DNA of 64,000 nt, from NCBI GenBank assembly GCA_903858935.1, contig CAIOKO010000138.1:1-64000 (forward strand), in the 5' to 3' direction. Source of the stretch: an uncultured Schlesneria sp. Lineage in GTDB: Bacteria; Planctomycetota; Planctomycetia; Planctomycetales; Planctomycetaceae. The translations under genes and the position numbers were made by a program. Under the pieces are notes generated by a model. The model searched no databases and had not been told where the DNA came from. It saw only the letters and a program-made list of their open reading frames with translations. This document shows, one piece after another, positions 36,018-43,819 of this stretch. Position 1 is the stretch's first letter. Each line of letters starts with the position of its first letter.

Positions 36018-37700
36018 TCACCTTTCAAACATCGAATGCATTGCCGCCGGTTCTAACGGAACAATCCGCCCCACTTCCACGGGGATCGGAAAGCCCTGGC
36101 TGCGTAGAATGTTCAGGCGCTGCATGACTGCTGCGCTGAAAAGTAAATTCTGCGCGACCGTAGCGACGCGACGGTTCTGCGGTTGCGCAAGAAATGTACC
36201 TTTCGTCCATTCGTTGAAGGCACCCATCGCTGGGCCACACCAGATTTGATAATCCAGCCTTCGCGACGGCTCGCCGGAATTGGCCCATCGAGACGATTGA
36301 CCAAGGTACCAGCGAAAAACCAGTGCCATCTGATGCTTCGGGTCCTTTTCACCCTTCTCGATCTGAGCAGGATCACGTGTCGAGAAATAATCGACGGTCT
36401 GTCGCCACACATCTTGCAGTGACGTCCGAAACAGATTCTTTTCCAGCCACTCTCGTTCTGCTGAAGGAATATTCTCGATTCCCTGATAATTCCTGTAAGT
36501 TTCGTACAGCTTGGCGGCACGCATGGGAAACATCGTCCCACGTTTCAGGACCTGAACTTTGACCCCCATTTCGAACATATCAGCACACGGACACATTGTG
36601 ACGTCAGCCTGTTCAGCCTCGGCCAGCATTTGCCTGACTGCGTCGCAAGTCCCGGATTCAAGACACGCTTGCTGAACCGAGCCAACCAGGATGTATGCCG
36701 CCCCCATGGCGAACGCCGCTGCTGCCGATTCCGGTGTGGCGATCCCACCCGCAGCCCCGACTCGTAACGGTTGAGCGAATCGATACTGTGCCGCCGCGCG
36801 GTCGCGAAGAGACATAATTGTCGGCAGCAGTGTCAGAGCAGGGCGGTTGTCAGTATGTCCACCAGAATCGGCCTCGGCCGTGATGTCCTGCGCAACGGGA
36901 ACTTGTTCGGCGAGTTTCGCCTGCTCGGCGGTAATTTCACCCCGCTCAACCAGATAGGAAAGAATCTTTGCGGGAGCGGGAGCGAAGAACTTCGAGCCGA
37001 CCTCGATACGGGAAACCTTCGCAATAATTCGATTCGGCGTCTGAATCGCGCCATCCGCACCGCGATGAATTCCATGCAGGCGATAGCGGACGACATGCGG
37101 AGTCAAATCAAGAAAAGCTGAGGCCTCGATCAGCCGCACACCGCGTCGCAAATACAAATCGACCACGGATCGCTCAAGCGACTGATCATTGGGGCTGTGG
37201 ATCAGATTAAATCCATAGGCAGGTGTCGTACGACCGCCATCCGGCGAACCCGGGATCGGATTGGCACCCTTGTCCAGCGCCTGAAGCCGATCAATCGCCG
37301 TTTCAACACGAGCAAGACTCAGTCCCGCAGCCCCAAAGATTCCCAGCATCCCCTGCTGAAACATCTCTTCGACAATTCGCTCAGAACCGATCCCGGCAGC
37401 CATCGCGCCCGAGACGTAACTGAAACGAAGCCCATGATCCTGACGAAATGATTGATCACCTAATTCCCCCATCCGAACTGGAGGAACGACACCCACGATG
37501 GGATACGATTGCGAATCATGGTCCGATGAACCGAGTGATCCTAATCCGCCACGCGCCAGGCCTAAACCTTGAGACGTATTGACGATCATCAGGGGAGACG
37601 CAATATCGCGCACCGCTTCGGCGATAGAAGTCGAATCAATCGACAGTGAACCGCCTGTCGCGGACCACCAACCGAGCAGCGTCTGGGTCGAAGAATTCAT
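36018..37700 (-). CDS. PfaD-like enoyl reductase of PUFA/polyketide synthesis
   Basis: A 560-residue flavin-dependent TIM-barrel protein of the PfaD family, related to nitronate monooxygenases. In PUFA synthases PfaD is the separate enoyl reductase acting on ACP-bound chains. Diagnostic motifs are AEADSGGHTDNRP at 275-287 and the FMN phosphate-binding part VGAAGGIATPESAAAAFAMG at 314-333, followed by ILVGSVQQ. The C-terminal ~150 residues contain FRWYLGQSSRWANSGE and CGPAMGAFNEW, both typical of the family. It comes first in the unit, 71 bases before the pfaA-like gene, an order and closeness that support a joint complex. The ATG has no clear Shine-Dalgarno site. The 243-base gap upstream (37701-37943) should hold the promoter of the unit. 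Confidence 0.94.
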   Translation of the reverse strand: MNSSTQTLLGWWSATGGSLSIDSTSIAEAVRDIASPLMIVNTSQGLGLARGGLGSLGSSDHDSQSYPIVGVVPPVRMGELGDQSFRQDHGLRFSYVSGAMAAGIGSERIVEEMFQQGMLGIFGAAGLSLARVETAIDRLQALDKGANPIPGSPDGGRTTPAYGFNLIHSPNDQSLERSVVDLYLRRGVRLIEASAFLDLTPHVVRYRLHGIHRGADGAIQTPNRIIAKVSRIEVGSKFFAPAPAKILSYLVERGEITAEQAKLAEQVPVAQDITAEADSGGHTDNRPALTLLPTIMSLRDRAAAQYRFAQPLRVGAAGGIATPESAAAAFAMGAAYILVGSVQQACLESGTCDAVRQMLAEAEQADVTMCPCADMFEMGVKVQVLKRGTMFPMRAAKLYETYRNYQGIENIPSAEREWLEKNLFRTSLQDVWRQTVDYFSTRDPAQIEKGEKDPKHQMALVFRWYLGQSSRWANSGEPSRRLDYQIWCGPAMGAFNEWTKGTFLAQPQNRRVATVAQNLLFSAAVMQRLNILRSQGFPIPVEVGRIVPLEPAAMHSMFER

Positions 37701-37943
37701 TGTGAAATCAAAAACCGTGAATGCGTTAACGTCTGAAATCGAAGATGCATAGTATAGAAGTGAACGTCAACGGTTGCACGCGGTGAACCATGAGAATCGA
37801 TCAGAGAACCCGCACGGTAGGCGGAGTTTGCGCCGGTAATGCCTTTGATGAGACTCAATTCGGCTGTTCCGCCGGTAAAATCACGCCGGCGATTCCCCAA
37901 ATCTCCCGAAAACTCTGCCCAATCCCTTTAACCGGAATTGTCG

Positions 37944-39224
37944 TCACTGTGCGATCGCCCACAAATGTTGGAACGACCGCAGGTAAATCACGCCGTTTGA
38001 GATCGCGGGAGACGCCGAAATATCTTCACCCAGCTCATTTTCAGCAACGATTTCGACTTTTTCCGAAGCTTTGACGACCGTGACCTTTCCGTCGCGAGCG
38101 GTCAAATAAATTCGCCCGTCAGCGTAGACCGGTGAAGCGCGGTGCCGTTGACGATGAGTTCGCTGATAATCGAGTTGTTCACCAGTCTTTGCACGCAGAA
38201 TCGCCAGATCGCCGTTTTCCATGCAGAGGTAAACCAGTTCGCTCAGAATCAGTGGCGAGGGAACGTCTGGCGTTTTGGGTGACGACCAGAAATGAAAGTC
38301 TTTATTCTGAGTGATGTCGCCACTTCCATTGGGCTTCAAAGCGATAATCGGCCCCTTTTTGGCGCTCGGAACAACGATTAACCCTTTGGCCACGGCGGGT
38401 GAAGCGACAAAACGGAGCGTTGGGTCGTAGTTCGATTTCTTGTTCAGTTCGCCACAACGCCAAAGTTCATGACCATCTTTCAGATCATGAGCGACGACAA
38501 AGTCGGCACCATGTGACAACAGGAATTTCCGCTCGCCGTCGTTATAGAGGACGGCGGATGCGTAAGAGGACTCGTTTTCGGAATGAGCGTCACTGGGACG
38601 GTCGACTTTCCAGATTTCTTTTCCTGTTTTCGCATCCAATGCGATGACGCAGGCTTCACGCGTTTTCGCATCCCCATCACCATGAATCAGTTGTTGATAG
38701 AGGACGCCTTGATCGAGTACAGGTGATGCCGTCAGGCCAAAGGCAATCTCCAGCTTGCCATAGCGGTCCTGGACATCAATTTTCCAGACTTCTTTGCCAT
38801 CGACCGTGTAACAGCCAAGTATTCCATTGGCAAAAAAGACCCAGACATGCTGGCCGTCGGTGACTGGTGAAGGAGAGGCCGAGTTTCCTTCGTCGCCACG
38901 AACATCCTTATTTCCCTGCGCCACGACTTGTCGCCAGGCTTCTTTGCCGTTCCGTCCCACAGCCATCAACAAAAGTTGGCCTTGGGAATTAGTCGACGTC
39001 AGAAAAATATGCTCGCCCCAGACAACAGGCGAGGCCCCCCCTGGACCAGGTAGTTCCAAGCTCCACGCCACGTTTTTGGTGCGACTCCATTCGACAGGCA
39101 GGTTCTTTTCCTGGCTGATTCCGTCACCAGTCGGTCCACGCCATGTCGGCCACTGATCGGCGATCAGAATGTTGCTAGAAACGCCCACCGACAATGCGAA
39201 GACGAAAACCAACGAGCGAAACAT
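37944..39224 (-). CDS. exported PQQ-type beta-propeller protein (BamB-like)
   Basis: A 426-residue secreted protein with a signal peptide (MFRSLVFVFALSVGVSS). The start at 39224 is preferred over a frame 66 bases longer because AGAGGA precedes it and the signal peptide then starts at residue 1. Repeated blades carry the PQQ-like motif, for example ALDAKTGKEIWKVDR and TVDGKEVWKIDV, and the opening WPTWRGPTGDGIS is typical of planctomycete members. These propellers usually bind partners or act as envelope scaffolds; true PQQ cofactor binding is not implied by the repeat alone. No dehydrogenase domain is present. It lies upstream of pfaD on the same strand but 243 bases away. Confidence 0.88.
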   Translation of the reverse strand: MFRSLVFVFALSVGVSSNILIADQWPTWRGPTGDGISQEKNLPVEWSRTKNVAWSLELPGPGGASPVVWGEHIFLTSTNSQGQLLLMAVGRNGKEAWRQVVAQGNKDVRGDEGNSASPSPVTDGQHVWVFFANGILGCYTVDGKEVWKIDVQDRYGKLEIAFGLTASPVLDQGVLYQQLIHGDGDAKTREACVIALDAKTGKEIWKVDRPSDAHSENESSYASAVLYNDGERKFLLSHGADFVVAHDLKDGHELWRCGELNKKSNYDPTLRFVASPAVAKGLIVVPSAKKGPIIALKPNGSGDITQNKDFHFWSSPKTPDVPSPLILSELVYLCMENGDLAILRAKTGEQLDYQRTHRQRHRASPVYADGRIYLTARDGKVTVVKASEKVEIVAENELGEDISASPAISNGVIYLRSFQHLWAIAQ

Positions 39225-39437
39225 TCCTCTGCCCTCTACACGATGACCGACCGCAGTATGAAATTCGAAATTCGATCGCAAGTTTGCCAACGGCGGGGGG
39301 AATCGTCAAACACTCGCCAGTAAAAAAGGGGGTAACGATTTCGGATTGATTCCCCGCCAAAATTGAATCGTGGGGCCAGGTTCAGTAGGATCTGAGCGAC
39401 TGAGAAAATTTCCTAAGCATTTTTGAATGGAGTAAGT

Positions 39438-40547
39438 ATGCGTCGTTTGTCTTTTCAACCGTTAGCCGCTTTGTTGGCGCTTCTGGCCTTTGCCCCCATG
39501 TCGTCGTTCGCACAAGATGCTACGAAGACGGAAGAAAAACCGGCGGAAACCAAACCCGCAGAAACAAAACCCGCAGAAACAAAACCTGCCGAGCCGACCC
39601 CGAAGGTTTTGATTATCCACCTCGACAACCCGTCTGGCGTGACCGTCCACCCCACAACCGGGCATGTATTTGTTTCATCGCGCCAAGGGATTTTCCGCTG
39701 GGCCCCAATCACACCGAACAAGGTCTATCTGGAAATCGAAGGGTTTCCAACCGACGTGTATGGTAAGGGACCAAAATACAACATCGGCCCCCTGGGGGTT
39801 TCGCTATGGGGAACCGACCGGCTGATCGTTCCAGACGGAAGTCAACCTGACGGCGAAGAACTTGTTCGTATCTACAAGATTGCCGATGACGTTCCCGCAA
39901 AACCTCGCAAAGCGACCGAAACGGAATTCGCATTGGGACCGATCAAGGGAAATCCTGAAGCCAATTACAAGGGAGAAGGAAACTACTACGCTTCGGTCGT
40001 CTGGAATGACACCATCTACGTGACGGCAAACGGCGACGACACCAAAGGCTGGATCGTGGGCACGAAGATCGTTGACGGAAAGCCAGGGGAACTCGCCGGT
40101 TTGATCGCCACTAAAGAAGCAACCCAGGTCGATGCCCCGGTCGCGATTACCGTTACACCTGACGGAAGCAGCCTGGTGGTTGGACAGATGGGTGAAGTCA
40201 ATGTTCCCGGCGATTCACTTCTGACCTACTACGACAAAGAAGGAAAGCTGACAAAAAACCTGAAGACCGGCCTGAATGACATTACTGGTCTGGCCTACAG
40301 TCCGAAGACAGGAAAACTGTATGCGACTGACTTCGCATGGGCTGAAGAAATCAAAGCAAATGGCGGATTGTTTGAGCTCGTGATCGAAGGTGACGAGGTC
40401 AAGCCGAAGAAGATCATCAGCCTGGACCGTCCGACGGCGCTTGCCTTCGACAAAGAAGGAGCCCTTTATCTCACCGTTTTCGGTACGGGCAAGGATACCG
40501 GCGAAAAGCCGAGCGGTGGCTTGATTCGGCTTGAACCAGGCCTGTAA
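39438..40547 (+). CDS. exported beta-propeller (NHL/SMP-30-like) protein
   Basis: A 369-residue secreted protein. The signal peptide is MRRLSFQPLAALLALLAFAP, cut near SFA. GGAG lies before the ATG at 39438, preferred over a TTG at 39423. A short tandem repeat PAETK (four copies, about 34-53) forms a flexible linker. The remainder has strand repeats of propeller type: GVTVHPTTGHVFVSSRQGIFRW, ITVTPDGSSLVVGQMG, GLAYSPKTGKLYATDFAW, ALAFDKEGALYLTVFGTG. No catalytic metal site is obvious, so it may be a structural or binding protein rather than a lactonase. A strong terminator follows, so it is transcribed alone. Confidence 0.82.
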   Translation: MRRLSFQPLAALLALLAFAPMSSFAQDATKTEEKPAETKPAETKPAETKPAEPTPKVLIIHLDNPSGVTVHPTTGHVFVSSRQGIFRWAPITPNKVYLEIEGFPTDVYGKGPKYNIGPLGVSLWGTDRLIVPDGSQPDGEELVRIYKIADDVPAKPRKATETEFALGPIKGNPEANYKGEGNYYASVVWNDTIYVTANGDDTKGWIVGTKIVDGKPGELAGLIATKEATQVDAPVAITVTPDGSSLVVGQMGEVNVPGDSLLTYYDKEGKLTKNLKTGLNDITGLAYSPKTGKLYATDFAWAEEIKANGGLFELVIEGDEVKPKKIISLDRPTALAFDKEGALYLTVFGTGKDTGEKPSGGLIRLEPGL

Positions 40548-40580
40548 TCGATCGGCCAAGTTCTCGGCAGTAACAGTCAA

Positions 40581-40617
40581 AGCCGCGACCTGGAAGTGCC
40601 AGGTTGCGGCTTTTTTT
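40581..40617 (+). terminator. intrinsic terminator of the 39438-40547 gene
   Basis: AGCCGCGACCTGG at 40581-40593 pairs with CCAGGTTGCGGCT at 40599-40611 (one G-T pair), followed by a run of seven T. Confidence 0.93.
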
Positions 40618-40803
40618 CGTAGCGGAGGCTTCCAGCCGCCGCGCATGGTTACATTTAATCCTATCGCTCAGTTCCGTGAAGCATTTTTCCTTGAGAAATC
40701 AGGAGTCCCGCGGAAAACCGTACCATTGCTTGGCGGTCTTCCGTCAAGTAGTGCCGAGCGACACAAGTACTTCGATTTCAAGACACTGCTTCTGCGGAGA
40801 CTC

Positions 40804-41049
40804 CGAAGAAGGTTTGCCTCAGACCAAAACAGCCCTCATCACTCCGCGTGATGAGCATTTTTCGAGAACCTACCGAATTCACATTCGCATGTTCTCGAAA
40901 AAGGAATTCAAACCAAGTATTTGTCCCGATGCTGAGGCAACGCTTGAGTCGTTTTCGACGCATGCTCATCACGCGGAGCGATGATGGCTACTTTGGAAGA
41001 AATCCTGAAACTTGACTCAATGAGTCAAGTTTCAGACGCGAAGAAGTCT
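40804..41049. repeat. palindromic repeat element, copy A
   Basis: A ~245-base non-coding unit whose sequence recurs at about 42709-42962. It contains inner inverted arms (40837-40857 with 40963-40987, one mismatch) and ends with a perfect palindrome with 15-base arms at 41005-41019 and 41021-41035. Bases 40949-41013 are identical to 42861-42925. It fills most of the 572-base gap 40548-41119; open frames crossing it are products of the repeat, not genes. Confidence 0.85.
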
Positions 41050-41119
41050 GACGCCGTGCCACATCAGGATCAAAGCGCGCGATCGACAATCCTATTCTGA
41101 ACCCGTCATCCGACGCGCA

Positions 41120-41917
41120 TTAACCGGCTGTGCCCGGGCCTTCCGGCTGAAGTCGATCGATGAAATCTGCTGTCATACCCGCTGCAATTCTCGGCTCCCG
41201 ATGGAAAACGTCGCCGACCGATTTATCGGGACGTAATGGCCAGTGCAGATGCTCAAGGTAAGCATCCCATTCAGATTGATCTGCGGGTTTTAGAATGCGC
41301 AGCCATTTCAGGCCGAATGCAACGTGGTGAATCTCGTCTTTATGGATGGCCTTCATGATCGCGGCACTTTTCGGGTCTCCGGCCTTTTCGAAATATTCCT
41401 CGAATTCCAGCGTGTGATCGAGGTTTCGCCCTTCAAACGTCAGGGGGATTCCCGCCAGGTAATCCAGCACAGATTGAAATTCCTGTGATTTTTTCCAGAT
41501 GTAACAGTTCACCGGCAACTCACCGAATCTAATCCCCATTGTTGCGGCATGATCAGCATGCATTTTCGTGTGCCTCTGTTCGTCAGCCATCACGTCAGCC
41601 AGTCCACGACGGAATTCGAACGGTGCATCGGGGAACGCCAGAAGTACCCAGGCCATGACCTCCAACGCCTGCAGTTCATGATTGGCCAGTATGTGATGAG
41701 CGATCGCCCGCTTGCGAGTCTCTGTGAAGGTTGATGGATGCGGCATGGACGGAGCCGATCGCCGTGGAGCGAACATCAGGTTGGCCGGGCGAACCGGTTC
41801 CATATACCGTCGCGCCTCACCCGGTTCGTTATCCGTGAACGATTCGTTCACTCGTTCAAGTTTGGTTTCCAACGATTCACTGAGTAGCACTCGTTCTGCA
41901 AAGACTCGCAGTTCCAT
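41120..41917 (-). CDS. DUF455 ferritin-like protein
   Basis: A 265-residue protein of the DUF455 group of ferritin-like di-iron proteins. Candidate metal ligands on four helices are Glu81/Glu86 (NHELQALE), Glu113/His116 (ADEQRH), Glu172/Glu173 (LEFEEYF) and Glu194/His197 (KDEIHH). Members are predicted di-iron oxidases or hydroxylases, and the fold is the same as in the tRNA hydroxylase MiaE. The substrate is unknown. The gene lies alone between copy A of the palindromic repeat and a divergent flavodoxin gene. A flavodoxin could in principle supply electrons to a di-iron enzyme, but this pairing is inference. The ribosome binding site is weak (GATGAGATG). Confidence 0.85.
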   Translation of the reverse strand: MELRVFAERVLLSESLETKLERVNESFTDNEPGEARRYMEPVRPANLMFAPRRSAPSMPHPSTFTETRKRAIAHHILANHELQALEVMAWVLLAFPDAPFEFRRGLADVMADEQRHTKMHADHAATMGIRFGELPVNCYIWKKSQEFQSVLDYLAGIPLTFEGRNLDHTLEFEEYFEKAGDPKSAAIMKAIHKDEIHHVAFGLKWLRILKPADQSEWDAYLEHLHWPLRPDKSVGDVFHREPRIAAGMTADFIDRLQPEGPGTAG

Positions 41918-42067
41918 ATTTCATCTCATCGCGTCGGAAAAAATTGATTGTTAACTCGGCGGAAGCATTCGCTGCAACCCAATTTCAAACGGAATTCAAT
42001 ATAATCGTTGCGGCACAACAAGCGCCAAATCTTCACAACATATATTCTCTCACTCAAAGACATCAGC

Positions 42068-42628
42068 ATGAACAAGATTCTCGTTCTCTTCGATTCCAAG
42101 ACCGGCCATACGGCAAAAATGGCGGCTCTTGTGGCTGAAGGAGCAAAGACCATCTCTGACACCGAAGTTCGATTGCGATCGGTGGAGGAAGCAACGGCGG
42201 AAGATGTGATCTGGTGCGATGGGCTGGCTGTCGGCAGCCCTACGAACATGGGGCTGCTGAGCTGGAAAATGAAGCGGTTCTGGGACGAAACCATGATACC
42301 GCAATGGGCCAAAGTCGACGGGAAGATTGCCTGTGCCTTCAGTTCATCAGGAGGGTGGGGCGGTGGCTCAGAACTGGTCTGTCAAAGCTTATTGACGGTG
42401 CTCATGAACTTCGGGTTTCTGGTATTCGGCGTTACCGATTACGTGAGCCGAGACTTAACCCTGCATTACGGCGCGATCGCCGCAAAAGAACCACGGGACG
42501 AAGAGACTCAGGCCGCCTGCCGTAAGCTCGGTCGTCGACTCGCCGAATGGACCGCCGTTTACGCTCATGGTCGACACAACGAACATCCTTTACGAAAAAT
42601 GTCCGAACGAATGATGCCGGAAGCATAG
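42068..42628 (+). CDS. flavodoxin-family (WrbA-like) protein
   Basis: A 186-residue flavodoxin-fold protein. The FMN phosphate loop is FDSKTGHTAKMA (8-19). The second FMN loop is GSPTNMGLLSWKMKRFWDE, as in WrbA-type quinone reductases, and the third is SSSGGWGGGSE. The start at 42068 is preferred because the beta strand KILVLFD must lie at the extreme N-terminus; the longer frame adds 20 unrelated residues. It is divergent from the DUF455 ferritin-like gene, with 150 bases between. It could act as an NAD(P)H:quinone reductase or as an electron carrier; the length is slightly below that of typical WrbA. Confidence 0.87.
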   Translation: MNKILVLFDSKTGHTAKMAALVAEGAKTISDTEVRLRSVEEATAEDVIWCDGLAVGSPTNMGLLSWKMKRFWDETMIPQWAKVDGKIACAFSSSGGWGGGSELVCQSLLTVLMNFGFLVFGVTDYVSRDLTLHYGAIAAKEPRDEETQAACRKLGRRLAEWTAVYAHGRHNEHPLRKMSERMMPEA

Positions 42629-42672
42629 AGCCGCAACGAACTGGGGTACCGCGGACTTGGACTTCCTCGGGT

Positions 42673-42962
42673 TCGAAACTTGACTCAATGAGTCGATTTT
42701 TGAGCTTGAAGAAGTCCAGTGAGGCTTTGCCTCAGACCAAAGTTGCCATCATCGCTCCGCGTGATGAGCATTGTTCGAGAAGCTGCCAAATTCCAATCCG
42801 CATGGTCTCAAATCAGAAATTCAAACGGATATCTGTCCCGATGCGTCGGCAACGTTTGAATCGTTTTCGACGCATGCTCATCACGCGGAGCGATGATGGC
42901 TACTTTGGAAGAAATCCTGAAACTTACCTTTATGAGTCAAGTTTCAGACCCGAAGAAGTCCA
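42673..42962. repeat. palindromic repeat element, copy B
   Basis: Second copy of the repeat, in the same orientation as copy A. Its inner arms at 42745-42770 and 42875-42900 are a perfect 26-base inverted repeat. GAAACTTGACTCAATGAGTC at 42675-42694 repeats the palindrome found at the end of copy A, and a degenerate version closes this copy at 42919-42945. The rest of the 625-base gap (to 43253) holds two copies of ACCGTGGCACCC (42966-42977 and 43053-43064) and no supported gene. Confidence 0.85.
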
Positions 42963-43253
42963 AGACCGTGGCACCCGTTTGGGGGCTTCGACAAGGGGGT
43001 GGCTTTATGGTTCCATCATGGGGCCAAAAAGCATGGCTTTACCGAAGACGGTAAAACCGTGGCACCCTTTTCTCGGCTTTGTGTTCCAAATGCACACCGA
43101 CCGCCGTAACGCACTCGTCCCATCTTCTGTTCACTTCCTGAGACCGTTGGCAGAACAAACCGCCTCTCTCCACGATCTTCCTTGTGTTCGGCCTGTTCGA
43201 GTTGTAGTTTCAAATTGGATCGATTCGTAACTCCCATCATTTGGAGAATCATC

Positions 43254-43670
43254 ATGAGATACGTCTTCGTGGCAATCACCGCACTCGCTGCTGGATTTCT
43301 GCTCGCTGCCGACGCTCCACAGGGGAACGCTGAAAAGAAATTGAGAGAGCTTCACAAAGAGCGGATCAGCACACTGAAAGAGATTACGGATCTTTACAAG
43401 GCCCAGATCGCAAATGGGTTTGTGACTCGTGAAGACATCATGCAGGCGAAGTTGCTGCTTCTGAAGGCTGAACTTGACGCGGCGAACACGGACCACGAAC
43501 GATCTATCGTACTTGAGACGATCGTGGAAACGATGAAAGACTTTGAGGATATGACGGCTCAAGTCGTGATGCACTCACATGTTGACCGGACGGTCTACCT
43601 CAAGGCGAAAGCCGAGCGACTGAGAGCCGAGATTGATTTTGAACGAGCGAAAAACGCCAGCCTGAAGTGA
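43254..43670 (+). CDS. small exported coiled-coil protein
   Basis: A 138-residue protein with a short signal peptide (MRYVFVAITALAAGFLLAAD). The mature part is one long charged helix region (LRELHKERISTLKEITDLYK and KAKAERLRAEIDFERAKN) resembling the helical hairpins of TolC-type efflux proteins, but far too short to be one. GGAG at 43242-43245 supports the ATG at 43254 over the longer frame. No family is recognised; similar small exported coiled-coil proteins are common in this type of genome. Confidence 0.72.
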   Translation: MRYVFVAITALAAGFLLAADAPQGNAEKKLRELHKERISTLKEITDLYKAQIANGFVTREDIMQAKLLLLKAELDAANTDHERSIVLETIVETMKDFEDMTAQVVMHSHVDRTVYLKAKAERLRAEIDFERAKNASLK

Positions 43671-43740
43671 TTCCAGCCCTTGTGGGGAATCGTACCGTTA
43701 GCCCGTCATTAGTGGCGTTGCGCGGTAACTCGCTCCGCAT

Positions 43741-43763
43741 GGCCGACGCTGGCAGCGTCGGCC
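43741..43763. repeat. perfect 10-base-pair hairpin
   Basis: GGCCGACGCT at 43741-43750 pairs with AGCGTCGGCC at 43754-43763. There is no T-run on either side, so it looks more like a repetitive extragenic palindrome than a standard terminator between the two converging genes. Confidence 0.7.
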
Positions 43764-43819
43764 ACGAAAAAATACCAGCGTCCGAAAAAAACCGAATAAT
43801 ATGCATACTGCCGAACAAG

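Noticed and set aside
40604-40984. Open frame of 126 residues across repeat copy A
   Set aside because: Its end lies in the palindromic repeat, and a related frame crosses copy B, so it reflects the repeat and not a gene.
42745-42900. Palindromic repeat considered as a CRISPR array
   Set aside because: There are only two large copies 1.9 kb apart, with no regular short spacers and no cas genes.
42547-43230. Open frame of 227 residues across repeat copy B
   Set aside because: It begins inside the flavodoxin gene in another frame and runs through the repeat; composition is not protein-like.
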